DNA of 64,000 nt, taken from assembly GCF_005780165.1 (NCBI RefSeq), contig NZ_VAUV01000013.1, positions 1-64,000 on the forward strand. The letters are read 5' to 3'. Shown piece by piece: positions 28,454-40,665 of the stretch. The notes under the pieces were generated by a model. That model had not been told where the DNA came from, searched no databases, and saw nothing but the letters and a program-made list of their open reading frames with translations. Every line of letters begins with the position of its first letter. The first letter of the stretch is position 1. The stretch is from Phragmitibacter flavus. Its GTDB lineage: Bacteria > Verrucomicrobiota > Verrucomicrobiia > Verrucomicrobiales > Verrucomicrobiaceae. Position numbers and translations under genes: made by a program.

Positions 28454-29578
28454 TCAAGATATTGTCTCCGCCGGCAATCTCCGAATCTCCCCACCCGCCA
28501 GCGCACTTTCATGTGCCAGAATCCCCGTGCAGGTCCAGTTCGCCGACTGCTTCGCATTTGGAAACGGCTCGCGATCCTCGATCAACGCCGAGATAAACTC
28601 ATGTGCCAGATGCGGATGCGATCCTCCATGCCCACCGCCCTGCACAAAACTCAAATGCGCGTGATCCTCCGCATCATACACGCCCTTGGTCGTAAACCGC
28701 TGGATCTCCTCCGGCAACCGATTGGCAAAATCCGGACACGACACCTTCTCTGCAATCTCATGCTCCGCCTTCTTCGCCGTATGCACCACCAGCGGCTCGT
28801 TCTCAATCAACGGCCATTCCACCGCCTTCTGTGAACCATACACGTCAATGCTCTCCCGATACTGACGCGCCGTGTCAAACAACGAACGGATGATCCGTGC
28901 ACTCAAATCCGACTTCGCCACCTTGATGTGCGCCGTCTCCACCGCAAACGACGAACCATAATGCGCGATCAACTCCTCACGGATCGTCCCTGAACCAAAA
29001 CACGACACATACTCCGCATCCCCACCCGCCAATCCCAGCACCGGACCCACACAATGCGTTGCATAAAACATTGGAGGCAACCCCGGCCAGTAATTCGGCC
29101 ATCCATCCATGTCCTGCTGATGACTCGCCTGCACAAACTGCACCTTGCCCAACTCACCCGTATCCTTCATTTCCTTCATGAACAAATACTCCCGACTGTA
29201 AACCACCGTCTCCATCATCATATACTTCAACCCCGTCGACTTGGTCAGTTCAATGATCTCCAAACACTCCTCCACCGAGGTCGCCATCGGCACCGTGCAG
29301 GCCACATGCTTCCCCGCCTTCAGCGCTGCAATGCTCATCCAGCCATGATCTGGAATCGGCGAATTGATATGCACCGCATCCACCTCCGGATCATTGAGTA
29401 AATCCTCATAACTCGTGTATCTCCGCTCCACTCCATACTGATCCCCCACCTCATCCAGCTTCGCCTGATTGCGCTGACAGATGGCCAGCATGTTTGCCTG
29501 CGGATGCCGTTGAAAAATCGGAATAAACTCCGCCCCAAATCCGAGGCCCACAATCGCGATATTAATTTGTCTGCTCAT
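28454..29578 (-). CDS. Gfo/Idh/MocA family oxidoreductase (second)
   Basis: The ATG at 29578 (MSRQINIAIVGLGFG) is preferred; the ORF extends two codons further only through a TTG. This 374-residue protein has the Rossmann motif VGLGFGAEFIP, AVHINSPIPDHGWMS at the end of the fold, a motif CTVPMATS in place of the usual EKP, and the C-terminal alpha/beta domain with many His residues late in the protein (HAHLSFVQGGGHGGSHPHLAHEF). Replacement of EKP by TVP is typical of one subfamily and may change catalysis. The substrate is unknown. Confidence 0.85.
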   Translation of the reverse strand: MSRQINIAIVGLGFGAEFIPIFQRHPQANMLAICQRNQAKLDEVGDQYGVERRYTSYEDLLNDPEVDAVHINSPIPDHGWMSIAALKAGKHVACTVPMATSVEECLEIIELTKSTGLKYMMMETVVYSREYLFMKEMKDTGELGKVQFVQASHQQDMDGWPNYWPGLPPMFYATHCVGPVLGLAGGDAEYVSCFGSGTIREELIAHYGSSFAVETAHIKVAKSDLSARIIRSLFDTARQYRESIDVYGSQKAVEWPLIENEPLVVHTAKKAEHEIAEKVSCPDFANRLPEEIQRFTTKGVYDAEDHAHLSFVQGGGHGGSHPHLAHEFISALIEDREPFPNAKQSANWTCTGILAHESALAGGEIRRLPAETIS

Positions 29579-29668
29579 ATTCAATCAAGAAGGAAAACGT
29601 TGCTCAACATACAACGCAATCCGTCCCCAAACTGCACGGACGAAATTTATCAAAAATCGGACATTCCC

Positions 29669-29737
29669 AAAAAGTAGAATGCTCGTCCCGAGCATTTCAT
29701 CCAGACCCCAAGGCCCGGGACGGGCCTTCTACTTTTT
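29669..29737. repeat. Three-way-junction palindrome
   Basis: An 11-bp outer stem (AAAAAGTAGAA at 29669-29679 and TTCTACTTTTT at 29727-29737) encloses two inner hairpins, TGCTCG-TCC-CGAGCA (29680-29694) and AGGCCCG-GGA-CGGGCCT (29711-29727). The two loops, TCC and GGA, are complementary. It lies between the Gfo/Idh/MocA gene start and the end of the GH15 gene. On the plus strand it ends in five T residues and could also act as a terminator. Confidence 0.7.
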
Positions 29738-29765
29738 ATCCCTCATCCTTTCGCCTTCATCTTTT
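29737..29765. repeat. TTCATCC/GGATGAA tract
   Basis: Pyrimidine tract overlapping the stop codon of the GH15 gene (ends 29757) and touching the three-way-junction palindrome. Fourth example of the palindrome-tract pairing at a minus-strand gene end. Confidence 0.6.
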
Positions 29766-32126
29766 AACTTCCACCTCCCCCTTCTCCCCACCCACTTCAA
29801 ACCTCACCCTCGCTCCCGCCGCCAACCCCTCCGTCGCCACATCCACAAACCACACATTCAGCGTTTCCACCCCCCTCGCCTCCAACTCCAAAACCTCCTC
29901 CTCACTCGCGCCCAACCCCCAAACCTTCACCACCGCCGCCTCTCCCAATACCAGCCTCAATCCCTTCCCATACCCCACCCAACGCGTGCGGTGATTCATC
30001 GTCCACATCTCCATCTCATATCCCGTCCGCAGCTTCACATACCGCTCATAACACGCCGGAATCCGATCAAACACCACCCCATCCCTACGACTTCTCACCA
30101 GGCTCAAATACTCCGCGTGACTCCAACACAACGGCATCGCCGCCCCTGTCGGCTCCCCCTTTTTGAACCCATGCCCCGGCTGATCCTCGCCATCCCACAA
30201 CTGCTCCGAAATCATCCCGCCCTCATTCGCCATCTTCTCCATCGTCTCGATAAATGGCAACGGATCACGCCCCGCCGCCAGCTCGTAATGCCCCCGTTCC
30301 CCTGTTAAAATCGGCCAGCACCGACCCACCCCGACCTCATCAAATCCCTCCCCGTCATCACGCTGACCATACCCATCAAAATTGTATCGTCGCCACCCCG
30401 GTCCCTGCGGCAACTCATGCCGAATCATCTCATCCATCACTTCAATCGAACTCAACACCAACGGCTCGTCCGCCGCCCTCAACCCCAGCCTCACCAGATG
30501 CAGAAAATCCCCACCCACCACCTCCCGCGCCAGATGTTTCCCACCCCCGTTCGCCAGTTGAATCTCCAACGAATCAGGATCGGGATGAGCATCCGGCCTC
30601 ACCGAACTCGACGGCGTGATCCGCAAATAGTGCGCCTTCCGCCCATCCTTCTCCCCACACGCACACCACTCATCCACATGCCCGTTCAGCCAGTCCGCAT
30701 ACGCCAGTAAAAACTCCGCGCCCTCCTCATCCCCCGCCATCCCCGCAAACTCCGCCGTGCACACCAACCCGGCAATCACGACCGCCAATGTCGAAGGCGA
30801 ATAACCCGACTGCTCCTCCCATCGCTCCTGATGCGTCACCGGACCCTGCAACATCAAAAACCGCGCCGACCTCGTCAGCACTGTCATCGGATTAAAATCC
30901 TTCATTCCGCCCGCCCGCCACAGCCGCCACGCCAGCAACGCCGGAGCCGCCGACTCGTCCAGCTGCACTCCCTTCCAATACGGCCTCCCATCCATCCAGC
31001 TATTCTGCGGAAACGAACCGTCCTCCTGCTGAATGCACGACAACCAGATCAATGCATGCCGAGGTGTCGCCAACTGACCACTCGCCAGCAACGCACTCGC
31101 GCTCTGCACCAAATCCCGCGTCCACACCAGGTGATAACCGCCGATCTCCCCATCGCCCCGATCGTCCCCCCAAGGAATCGACAGCGACGCAATGATTGCC
31201 CCCGCAAACACCTTGTCCTCATGCGCCAGCAGCACACACCGGCTCAGCCTCGCCATGCTACCGCCATCCCCCGTATGGCCACTTAGATCATCCTTCTCAT
31301 CTGCCTCCGCCCTTCGCCACTGTTGACAATATTCCACCCGCTTCTCTTCAAACGGCACCGCCAGCGACTGCAACAGACAGGTCGCCGCATGCACCCCCGA
31401 AGCACTCAACGAAATCCCACACGTCCACTCCAACCCCTCCGATAAATCAATCTCCCCCGTCAGCGCCACATTGCCATTCTCCGCCTTCCCATACTCCCAC
31501 TCCATTCCCCTGTGCTGCATCACGTCCTGCCACCCGTCACTCACTCCTACAAACCCCGCCGACCGCTTCACGAAATCTCGATCACACCCCAACGCCAGAA
31601 ACGTCCTTCCACGCTCCGCCCTCAACAACCTTCTCCCCGCGAAATCACACACCCAGGCCGAGTTGCCCTTCCCCCTTCCCTCCAAATGCGGAGCCATCAA
31701 CGCAAACACCCGCAACTTCCCCTTCAACGCCTCATCCAACACCTCCAGCCGACTTTTCACCAGCACCACACTCCGATGCGGATCCGCCAGCACCTCCTTC
31801 ACCAACCGATACCGCCCATCCTTGTCTGAATTCGTCAGCCGGTAGAACAAACAATCCTTTTCCGGATACTCCACCTCATGCAGCAAATCCCGCTTCTCCT
31901 CATGCACAAACGATTCCCCATCCGTGATCAAAAACCCAAAATCCCTCACCTGCGGCGTGTCGATCGTCGGCCAGTAAATTTCATTCACAATCCCATGCGA
32001 CAGCGTGAACCACACCCGGCACGACGTGTGGTAAGCCGTCCCCACCCCCACCTTCGAGCTTGAAGTCCATCTCGGTTCCAACCCCGGTGCCCCCGGTGCA
32101 GCCAAACAATGCGCATCATCACTCAT
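29757..32126 (-). CDS. GH15 glucoamylase / glucodextranase-type glucosidase
   Basis: A 789-residue protein starting at ATG 32126. The N-terminal beta-rich region (to about 270) matches the glucodextranase N domain (SKVGVGTAYHTSCRVWFTLSHG, GIVNEIYWP). An alpha/alpha barrel follows with GYHLVWTRDLVQ, SWMDGRPYWKGVQLDE, GPGWRRYNFDGYG and WPILTGERGHYELAAG, the last holding the expected catalytic Glu. GH15 enzymes release glucose from alpha-glucans; no signal peptide is seen, so it may act on internal glycogen or trehalose. A short C-terminal beta domain ends the protein. It may lie in an operon with the Gfo/Idh gene downstream. Confidence 0.9.
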   Translation of the reverse strand: MSDDAHCLAAPGAPGLEPRWTSSSKVGVGTAYHTSCRVWFTLSHGIVNEIYWPTIDTPQVRDFGFLITDGESFVHEEKRDLLHEVEYPEKDCLFYRLTNSDKDGRYRLVKEVLADPHRSVVLVKSRLEVLDEALKGKLRVFALMAPHLEGRGKGNSAWVCDFAGRRLLRAERGRTFLALGCDRDFVKRSAGFVGVSDGWQDVMQHRGMEWEYGKAENGNVALTGEIDLSEGLEWTCGISLSASGVHAATCLLQSLAVPFEEKRVEYCQQWRRAEADEKDDLSGHTGDGGSMARLSRCVLLAHEDKVFAGAIIASLSIPWGDDRGDGEIGGYHLVWTRDLVQSASALLASGQLATPRHALIWLSCIQQEDGSFPQNSWMDGRPYWKGVQLDESAAPALLAWRLWRAGGMKDFNPMTVLTRSARFLMLQGPVTHQERWEEQSGYSPSTLAVVIAGLVCTAEFAGMAGDEEGAEFLLAYADWLNGHVDEWCACGEKDGRKAHYLRITPSSSVRPDAHPDPDSLEIQLANGGGKHLAREVVGGDFLHLVRLGLRAADEPLVLSSIEVMDEMIRHELPQGPGWRRYNFDGYGQRDDGEGFDEVGVGRCWPILTGERGHYELAAGRDPLPFIETMEKMANEGGMISEQLWDGEDQPGHGFKKGEPTGAAMPLCWSHAEYLSLVRSRRDGVVFDRIPACYERYVKLRTGYEMEMWTMNHRTRWVGYGKGLRLVLGEAAVVKVWGLGASEEEVLELEARGVETLNVWFVDVATEGLAAGARVRFEVGGEKGEVEVKR

Positions 32127-32185
32127 AAGGCCCCCACTCTACCCAACCAAACCCCAGTCAGGCAAGCCCCACCTCAACCTCCGCT

Positions 32186-32827
32186 TTAATGCGCCGCTAC
32201 CTCTCCGACCACACTCTTGCCTTTGGGGGCATGAGTGGCACTCGACCAGGTAAGACGGTCAATCCACGCCAGCGCAACCGCCGAAAGCAAAAACACCACG
32301 TGGATGATCACCTGCCACATCAACGCCTGACCACCGGTGTCGGTCTTCAACATCTCCGTCGCATTGATGAAACTCTTCAACAAATGCACCGACGAAATTC
32401 CGATCAATGCCGTCGCCAGTTTCACCTTCAAAATCCCCGCGTTAACATGGGAAAGCCACTCCGGTTGATCCGGATGCCCCTGCAGATTCAACCGCGAAAC
32501 AAACGTCTCATAACCGCCGATGATGACCATGATCAACAGGTTCGCGATCATCACCACATCAATAAGCCCCAGCACCGTCAGCATCACAATCGTCTCCGCC
32601 GATGCCTGCGGTGCCCCTAAAGCCAGCGTCGCCGCCTCGAATGCGTGCTTGTCGCCAAACACCGAGTGACCGATCAAATGCCACAGCTCAATCATGAACC
32701 GGTAAACATAAATCGCCTGGGCGACGATCAGTCCTACATAAAGCGGTGCCTGTAACCAGCGGCTTAGGAAAATGAGATTACTGAGGGTGCGACGGAATCC
32801 ACTTTGAGCAGGGAGAGATGCAGGCAT
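32186..32827 (-). CDS. UPF0114 (YqhA) family membrane protein
   Basis: The ATG at 32827 (MPASLPAQSGFRRT) is chosen over a TTG five codons upstream. This 213-residue protein has about four membrane segments (LYVGLIVAQAIYVYRF, ETIVMLTVLGLIDVVMIANLL, LATALIGISSV, WQVIIHVVFLLSAVALAWID) and the family signature VMIANLLIMVIIGGYETFVS. The family is conserved but its function is unknown. It is not closely linked to neighbours. Confidence 0.85.
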   Translation of the reverse strand: MPASLPAQSGFRRTLSNLIFLSRWLQAPLYVGLIVAQAIYVYRFMIELWHLIGHSVFGDKHAFEAATLALGAPQASAETIVMLTVLGLIDVVMIANLLIMVIIGGYETFVSRLNLQGHPDQPEWLSHVNAGILKVKLATALIGISSVHLLKSFINATEMLKTDTGGQALMWQVIIHVVFLLSAVALAWIDRLTWSSATHAPKGKSVVGEVAAH

Positions 32828-32969
32828 GGGGAGATAGATCAACGATCAAAAAAACAACGAAACAGGGCGCTGGCAATAGCGCGGGACCCGCCCTAGAGCA
32901 AGTCCCAGTTCCTGGCATTTTTGGAAGAGCGACTTCCCTGCTATTTTAGTAGCCAACCCACCCCGCCAA

Positions 32970-33800
32970 TCACTTCTCCACCGCATGCTTGCGGTTTTGA
33001 ATATACACACTCCGCGCTGAAATATACGGATCCACCGAGTTCTCCACCGCCACATCATACAAGTCCAACTGGGCCGGCATCATCTGGATCGTGTTGGCAT
33101 ACGGAGGAATCTGTTTCCAGTCGCCACCACTGCTCCAGAACACCCCCCAGTTCACTGGATTCAACGCGTAGTCGAAGGCCAGTCCAAACCCATCCCTTAC
33201 ACTGGAAGGACCCAACACCGGCATGACGAAATACGGGCCGTGACCCATCCCCCATGTCCCAAACGTCTGCCCGGTGTCCTCCGGTGGCACATCGGACAAA
33301 GCCGGAATCTGCCTTGAAACCTTAAACAGACCACCCAGGCCCGCCACGGTATTCACGGCAAACATCCCCGTCTCCTGCCCCGCCCGTTTGAACTTGCCCT
33401 GCAAGGTGCTGTTCACAAAACGAATCGGGAACCGAACATTGTCAAAAGCATTGGAGATCCCCTTGCGCACTGGCTGCGGAAACACCACTTGATACCCTTT
33501 TGAAACCGGCCTGAACAACACCGTGTAAACGCCGTCATTAAAACGAAACACTCCGCGATTGAACCCCTCCCAAGGATCAGACACCTCGGCCATCGCATAG
33601 TCATCGCCATCATCGACAATGCCTCCGTCCCCCATCGAAGACGCAGTTGCAGAGTCAGCCCCGGCAACCGTCGAAGGCAAAGGCGAAGTCTCATCACCCT
33701 GACCGGTTGACGAAACGTTCTGTTTGGTGGCACATGAAGTCGTCGCCAGCAGCCCCGCTGCAAAAACCAGACCGGTAAAGGATTGCGTCAATGTTTTCAT
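32970..33800 (-). CDS. mlaA: MlaA family lipoprotein
   Basis: A 276-residue outer-membrane lipoprotein with a signal segment ending in ATTSCATK (a loose lipobox, Cys23). The MlaA/VacJ motifs are DPWEGFNRGVFRFNDGVY, RKGISNAFDNVRFPIRFVN, FAVNTVAGLGGLF, PPEDTGQTFGTWGMGHGPY and VLGPSSVRDG. MlaA removes phospholipids from the outer leaflet of the outer membrane and hands them to MlaC. Its start overlaps the mlaC stop by four bases, so it is the last gene of the mla operon; in Escherichia coli mlaA lies elsewhere. Confidence 0.95.
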   Translation of the reverse strand: MKTLTQSFTGLVFAAGLLATTSCATKQNVSSTGQGDETSPLPSTVAGADSATASSMGDGGIVDDGDDYAMAEVSDPWEGFNRGVFRFNDGVYTVLFRPVSKGYQVVFPQPVRKGISNAFDNVRFPIRFVNSTLQGKFKRAGQETGMFAVNTVAGLGGLFKVSRQIPALSDVPPEDTGQTFGTWGMGHGPYFVMPVLGPSSVRDGFGLAFDYALNPVNWGVFWSSGGDWKQIPPYANTIQMMPAQLDLYDVAVENSVDPYISARSVYIQNRKHAVEK

Positions 33801-34381
33801 GATCGGGACAAGGATTGGTTAAGGGCACTGATCACGGATGCCGCACCGCCTTTTTTGAACTGCGCATCCAGCTGACTCCGGTAGTTGGCAATCATGCTGA
33901 CCCCCTCGATCACCACATCGGTGATCAACCAGCCACCTCCCTGCTCAAGGCGGTAGTCCACACTGTAGCGACTGCCCTGATACTGCATCTTGGTCGGCAC
34001 ATCCACCCGCCCCTTGGCAGGATTGGTTGCCGTTTGATAATCAATCACCGGTTTTGCGCCCGGCGTGAATTTCGCGCTGTAGGTGCGAATCACCAGTGTC
34101 GAAAAGAGCTTGGTCGCCTCTTTCTGCTGATCCGGCGAAAAACTTCTCCAACCTGGTCCCACCGCGCGGCGGGTCATTGCCTCAAAGCTAACGTGTTTGT
34201 TCAACACCGGCCCCAGCTTCTGCGCGAGGGCCGCCGGACTTGATGCCCCATCCGCCACCGCCAGCACATCGCCCACGGCCGATTTGAGCTTCTGCACGGC
34301 CGCCTCAGTCTCGGCCGAAGCCGTCATGGGCAACACCAGCGTGGCCAAGCAAAGGGAAAGAATAAATGGCAATCTTTTCAT
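33797..34381 (-). CDS. mlaC: Periplasmic phospholipid-binding protein MlaC
   Basis: A 194-residue protein with a signal peptide (MKRLPFILSLCLATLVLPMTASA) and the Tgt2/MlaC fold, with VAVGPGWR-like signature here as RRAVGPGWRSFSPDQQKEA, then GGGWLITDVVIEGVSMIANYRSQ, the usual MlaC ending. It carries phospholipids across the periplasm between MlaA and the MlaFED complex. It overlaps mlaA by four bases and lies 21 bases after mlaD. Confidence 0.93.
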   Translation of the reverse strand: MKRLPFILSLCLATLVLPMTASAETEAAVQKLKSAVGDVLAVADGASSPAALAQKLGPVLNKHVSFEAMTRRAVGPGWRSFSPDQQKEATKLFSTLVIRTYSAKFTPGAKPVIDYQTATNPAKGRVDVPTKMQYQGSRYSVDYRLEQGGGWLITDVVIEGVSMIANYRSQLDAQFKKGGAASVISALNQSLSRS

Positions 34382-34402
34382 GAATAAATTCAGGTCGGGT
34401 TG

Positions 34403-34903
34403 TTAAGGAACGGGGTCGAGAGCAGGGGCAGGAGCAGCAGGTTTTTCCGAAGCCTCTTCAACCCCACCAAAGGCCATCTTGCCGATCAACGATTCAATAT
34501 CGACAGATGACTCGGTCATGGTGATAAGGTTTCCAGGTTCAAGAACCGTTTCATCAGCACCAGGAGCAAGCAGGATGTATTTGTCTCCAATCAAACCCGT
34601 GGTTTTGATCGAAGCCATCGAATCGGTCGGCAGCTTCAATCCTGAATCGACGCGAATCTTCGCAATGGCGCTATAATCTTTTGGGTCGACGTGAATCCGT
34701 TCGACCCGACCCACCGTCACCCCCGCCACCACCACCGTGCTGCCAACATTTAATCCACTCACGTTGGTGAACCTCGCTTCAAGTTCATACGAGTCGCCGC
34801 CCAGCAACGAACCCGCGCCCAGCTTCACCGTCAGATAAAAAATCGCAGCCAACCCTAGCATCACAAAGATGCCCACCAGATACTCTAACTTTGCTTGCTT
34901 CAT
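34403..34903 (-). CDS. mlaD: MCE-domain protein MlaD
   Basis: A 166-residue inner-membrane-anchored protein with one membrane segment (YLVGIFVMLGLAAIFYLTV) and one MCE domain (ARFTNVSGLNVGSTVVVAGVTVGRV, TTGLIGDKYILLAPG). MlaD forms a hexameric ring that binds lipid and links MlaC to the MlaFE transporter. The Pro/Ala-rich end is short compared with some relatives. It is the middle gene of the mla operon. Confidence 0.93.
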   Translation of the reverse strand: MKQAKLEYLVGIFVMLGLAAIFYLTVKLGAGSLLGGDSYELEARFTNVSGLNVGSTVVVAGVTVGRVERIHVDPKDYSAIAKIRVDSGLKLPTDSMASIKTTGLIGDKYILLAPGADETVLEPGNLITMTESSVDIESLIGKMAFGGVEEASEKPAAPAPALDPVP

Positions 34904-34936
34904 GTCGTTGATCTCTAAACTCTAATCTAAACTAAT

Positions 34937-35743
34937 TTAAACAGGCATCCCGTCGTTTCTCTTTCCAAGTCCAGCAATGGCTACGCCAAGCGCCACCGTG
35001 CTGTCACGAAAATTCCTCACCGCGTCCAACGGAGAAACCGAAAACTCCTCCGGCGTCCCCTCGAAACACATCGTCCCATCCTCCAGCATCGCCACCCGGT
35101 CGCTGCACGCCAGCGCCTCCGGCACATCATGCGTCACCACCAGCGCCGAGAAATTGAATTGCCGCTGATACTTCGCGATCATCAAAAATACCGCATTGCG
35201 CCGCAACGGATCCAGCCCCGCCGTCGGCTCATCAAACAACACCAGTTCCGGCTTCGTCACCAACGCCCTCGCCAATGCCAGTCGCTTCTGCATGCCTCCC
35301 GAAAGCTCCGACGGAAAGCGGTCCTTGAACTCCTCAAGCTCAAGCTGACTCAACGCCTCCAAACTCCGCTCACGAACCTCCTTCGCCGACAAATCCATCG
35401 TCTGTTCCAGCGGCAGCGCCACATTCTCCAATGCCGTCATCGAATCAAACAACGCATTGCTCTGAAACAAGAACCCACTGCGCTTGCGGAAATCCGTCCT
35501 AGCCACGCGATCTCCCGCCGCCAGTAATCGGCCATCAAAATAAATCTCTCCAGCATCCGGCTCCAGCACATTCGCCAGACACTTCAAAAACACCGACTTG
35601 CCCGTCCCGCTGCGCCCCAACACCGAAACCAGACTTCCCTTCGGCACCTTCAAAGTCGCACCCGCCAGCACCGCGCGATCATCAAAGGCCTTGTGCAGAC
35701 CTTCCACCCGAAGCAACAGCGCTGTATCTTCCTTTAAGTTCAT
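34937..35743 (-). CDS. mlaF: ABC transporter ATP-binding protein MlaF
   Basis: A 268-residue ABC ATPase with Walker A GRSGTGKSVFLK, the signature LSGGMQKRLALARAL, Walker B LVLFDEPTAGLDP and the H-loop THDVPEAL. The spacing and the LSGGMQKR signature are of the MlaF type. It powers phospholipid transfer between the membranes together with MlaE. It lies directly between mlaE and mlaD. Confidence 0.94.
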   Translation of the reverse strand: MNLKEDTALLLRVEGLHKAFDDRAVLAGATLKVPKGSLVSVLGRSGTGKSVFLKCLANVLEPDAGEIYFDGRLLAAGDRVARTDFRKRSGFLFQSNALFDSMTALENVALPLEQTMDLSAKEVRERSLEALSQLELEEFKDRFPSELSGGMQKRLALARALVTKPELVLFDEPTAGLDPLRRNAVFLMIAKYQRQFNFSALVVTHDVPEALACSDRVAMLEDGTMCFEGTPEEFSVSPLDAVRNFRDSTVALGVAIAGLGKRNDGMPV

Positions 35744-35757
35744 CCTAAGTTCACTTA

Positions 35758-36579
35758 CTAAACCAGTAACGAGGTGATTACATAATCCACCGCCAGCACC
35801 GCGATGCTCGACTGCACCACCGCCCTTGTGGTCGAAGCACTCACCGCCATCGCCCCCGTCGCGGTCCGGTAACGATGCGCATTAAATCCATGATACGCAC
35901 ACAGCGACATCGTCAGCAGTCCAAACACCACCGCCTTGATAAAACACTCCATCACATCATCCATCTGCACCGCCCGCTCCACTGCCGACCAATACACGCT
36001 CGACTCCAGCCCCAGCAATAACGAACCCGACAAACTCCCCCCCCACAAACCCACCGTCACGAACAACGCCACCTGCATCGGAAACACCAGCAACGCGGCA
36101 ATCAACCTAGGTGCCACCAGATACCCGTGACTGCTCACCCCCATGGTCTCCAACGCCGCAATCTGTTCCGTGTTGCGTTGAATCCCCAACTCCGCCGCCA
36201 AAGCCGAACCCGCCTGGCCCACCAGCATCAACGCCGCCAGCACCGGACCCAACTCGCGCACCAAACTCAGCGACACCAATGCCCCCAGCAGGGTCTCCGA
36301 GCCAAAACGATTAAGCACATAATATCCCTGCAAGCCCAGCACCAGTCCCGTGAAAACGCCGACAATTAGAATCACCGGCAAACACCTCACCCCCTGCTCA
36401 AACCCCGCCCTCACGATCCGCCGTCCAATCTTCCGAGAGCCCAAGATCGACTTGAAAGCCTTTCCGACGAACAGGGTAAAGTCCCCCAACGCCTCAACCA
36501 AACTAAGAGATTGTCTTCCGACCGCACGAATCACAATAACGTTACATTGCCCAGCCAGCCGTCGGACGCAACTTTGCAC
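35758..36579 (-). CDS. mlaE: MlaE family permease
   Basis: A 273-residue integral membrane protein with a GTG start at 36579; an internal GTG cannot be excluded. Family signatures are GVFTGLVLGLQGYYVLNRFG, LSLVRELGPVLAALMLVGQAGSALAAELG and the C-terminal VYWSAVERAVQMDDVMECFIKAVVFGLLTMSLCAYHGF. It is the first gene of the unit mlaE-mlaF-mlaD-mlaC-mlaA. No mlaB-type STAS gene is present. Confidence 0.93.
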   Translation of the reverse strand: MQSCVRRLAGQCNVIVIRAVGRQSLSLVEALGDFTLFVGKAFKSILGSRKIGRRIVRAGFEQGVRCLPVILIVGVFTGLVLGLQGYYVLNRFGSETLLGALVSLSLVRELGPVLAALMLVGQAGSALAAELGIQRNTEQIAALETMGVSSHGYLVAPRLIAALLVFPMQVALFVTVGLWGGSLSGSLLLGLESSVYWSAVERAVQMDDVMECFIKAVVFGLLTMSLCAYHGFNAHRYRTATGAMAVSASTTRAVVQSSIAVLAVDYVITSLLV

Positions 36580-36681
36580 CGCTCACGATGCAACTTTTTG
36601 CCTCGACATGCCTAAAAATTCCTTCGCTTCCGCCAAAGACCGCAGTTGAAACCCACGTTTTCGCCACGAAATTCCGATTCC

Positions 36682-39839
<3,158 letters not shown>

Positions 39840-39883
39840 CACAGCCTTCCAGGCTGTGAACTCCCACGGGCATCCTGCCTGTG
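39840..39883. repeat. Double-hairpin unit after icd
   Basis: CACAGCCT-TCC-AGGCTGTG (39840-39858) starts directly after the icd stop codon. CACGGGCA-TCC-TGCCTGTG (39865-39883) follows; the second stem is perfect only if a G-U pair is allowed, which favours RNA rather than DNA as the functional form. The layout matches the units at 23071, 27566 and 50540. Confidence 0.65.
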
Positions 39884-39907
39884 GATCGAAATCCTCATAG
39901 ATATTCC

Positions 39908-40417
39908 ATGAAAGAAACCTTGGCCGAAATCAAAGCATTGACCGATGCAAAGATCATCGGCCAAAGCGCCATCGGCGGAGCCATCGGTGCCACCTTCTAT
40001 CTCGAACCCATCTCCACCTACGATCTCGACATCTTTGTCCTTTTCGAATCCCCCCCCCTCATTTTAACCCTCACTCCAATCTATGAGTTTTTAGAAGCCC
40101 GCGGCCACCAACCCGAGGGTGATGCCATTCAAATTCATGGATGGCCCGTGCAATTTCTTCCTGCAGAGTCGCCACTTCTAACCGAAGCGGTCGAACAGGC
40201 CATCACGGTCGACTTCGAAGGCACCCCAACTCGCGTCATGAAAGCAGAGCATCTCATGGCCATCGCTCTCCAGACAGGACGCGCCAAAGATTTCGCCCGC
40301 CTCCACGCCTTCCTCGAATCCGGCACCTCAGACGCAACCGTCTTTGAGTCAATCCTTCAACGCCACCACCTCGTTGACACATGGACTAAGTTTCAAAAAC
40401 GCTTCCTTGAGCCATGA
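39908..40417 (+). CDS. Nucleotidyltransferase-like protein
   Basis: A 169-residue protein from the ATG at 39908. The N-terminal part (IGQSAIGGAIGATFYLEPISTYDLDIFVLF) has the glycine-rich turn and the TYDLDIF acidic motif of a nucleotidyltransferase fold of the AbiEii/DUF6036 type, but the classical GS...DxD is not complete. The end has RAKDFARLHAFLES, seen in substrate-binding helices of such proteins. It overlaps by four bases the small ORF that follows, so they are a pair. Such pairs can be toxin-antitoxin systems; here this is an inference. Confidence 0.65.
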   Translation: MKETLAEIKALTDAKIIGQSAIGGAIGATFYLEPISTYDLDIFVLFESPPLILTLTPIYEFLEARGHQPEGDAIQIHGWPVQFLPAESPLLTEAVEQAITVDFEGTPTRVMKAEHLMAIALQTGRAKDFARLHAFLESGTSDATVFESILQRHHLVDTWTKFQKRFLEP

Positions 40418-40605
40418 GCCCCTTATTTCGAGAAATTCTCGACCAAAAAATCCAGCGGCGCCAAACACTGGCCCACCTCCCCTTCCCCGAAAAAATCCGC
40501 ATCGTGGAAAAACTTCGCGCCACGTCCCTGCGCATCTCTGCCGTCGCATCCAGATCAAAGCTGTGCACTCCATCTCCCGCTGAACTACCAGCAAAACATA
40601 GTTAA
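40414..40605 (+). CDS. Small protein paired with the nucleotidyltransferase-like gene
   Basis: A 63-residue basic protein (FREILDQKIQRRQTLAHLPF, FPEKIRIVEKLRATSLRIS). Its ATG overlaps the TGA of the preceding gene (ATGA), a sign of translational coupling. A similar FxEKI..VEKLR pattern is common in short partners of nucleotidyltransferases. The function is not known; an antitoxin or regulator role is inferred from the linkage. Confidence 0.6.
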   Translation: MSPLFREILDQKIQRRQTLAHLPFPEKIRIVEKLRATSLRISAVASRSKLCTPSPAELPAKHS

Positions 40606-40665
40606 TATTCTGCCTTCGCACAAAGCTTTGTGAACTTGCCCCCTTTTTTGAGCGGACCTCGTCAA

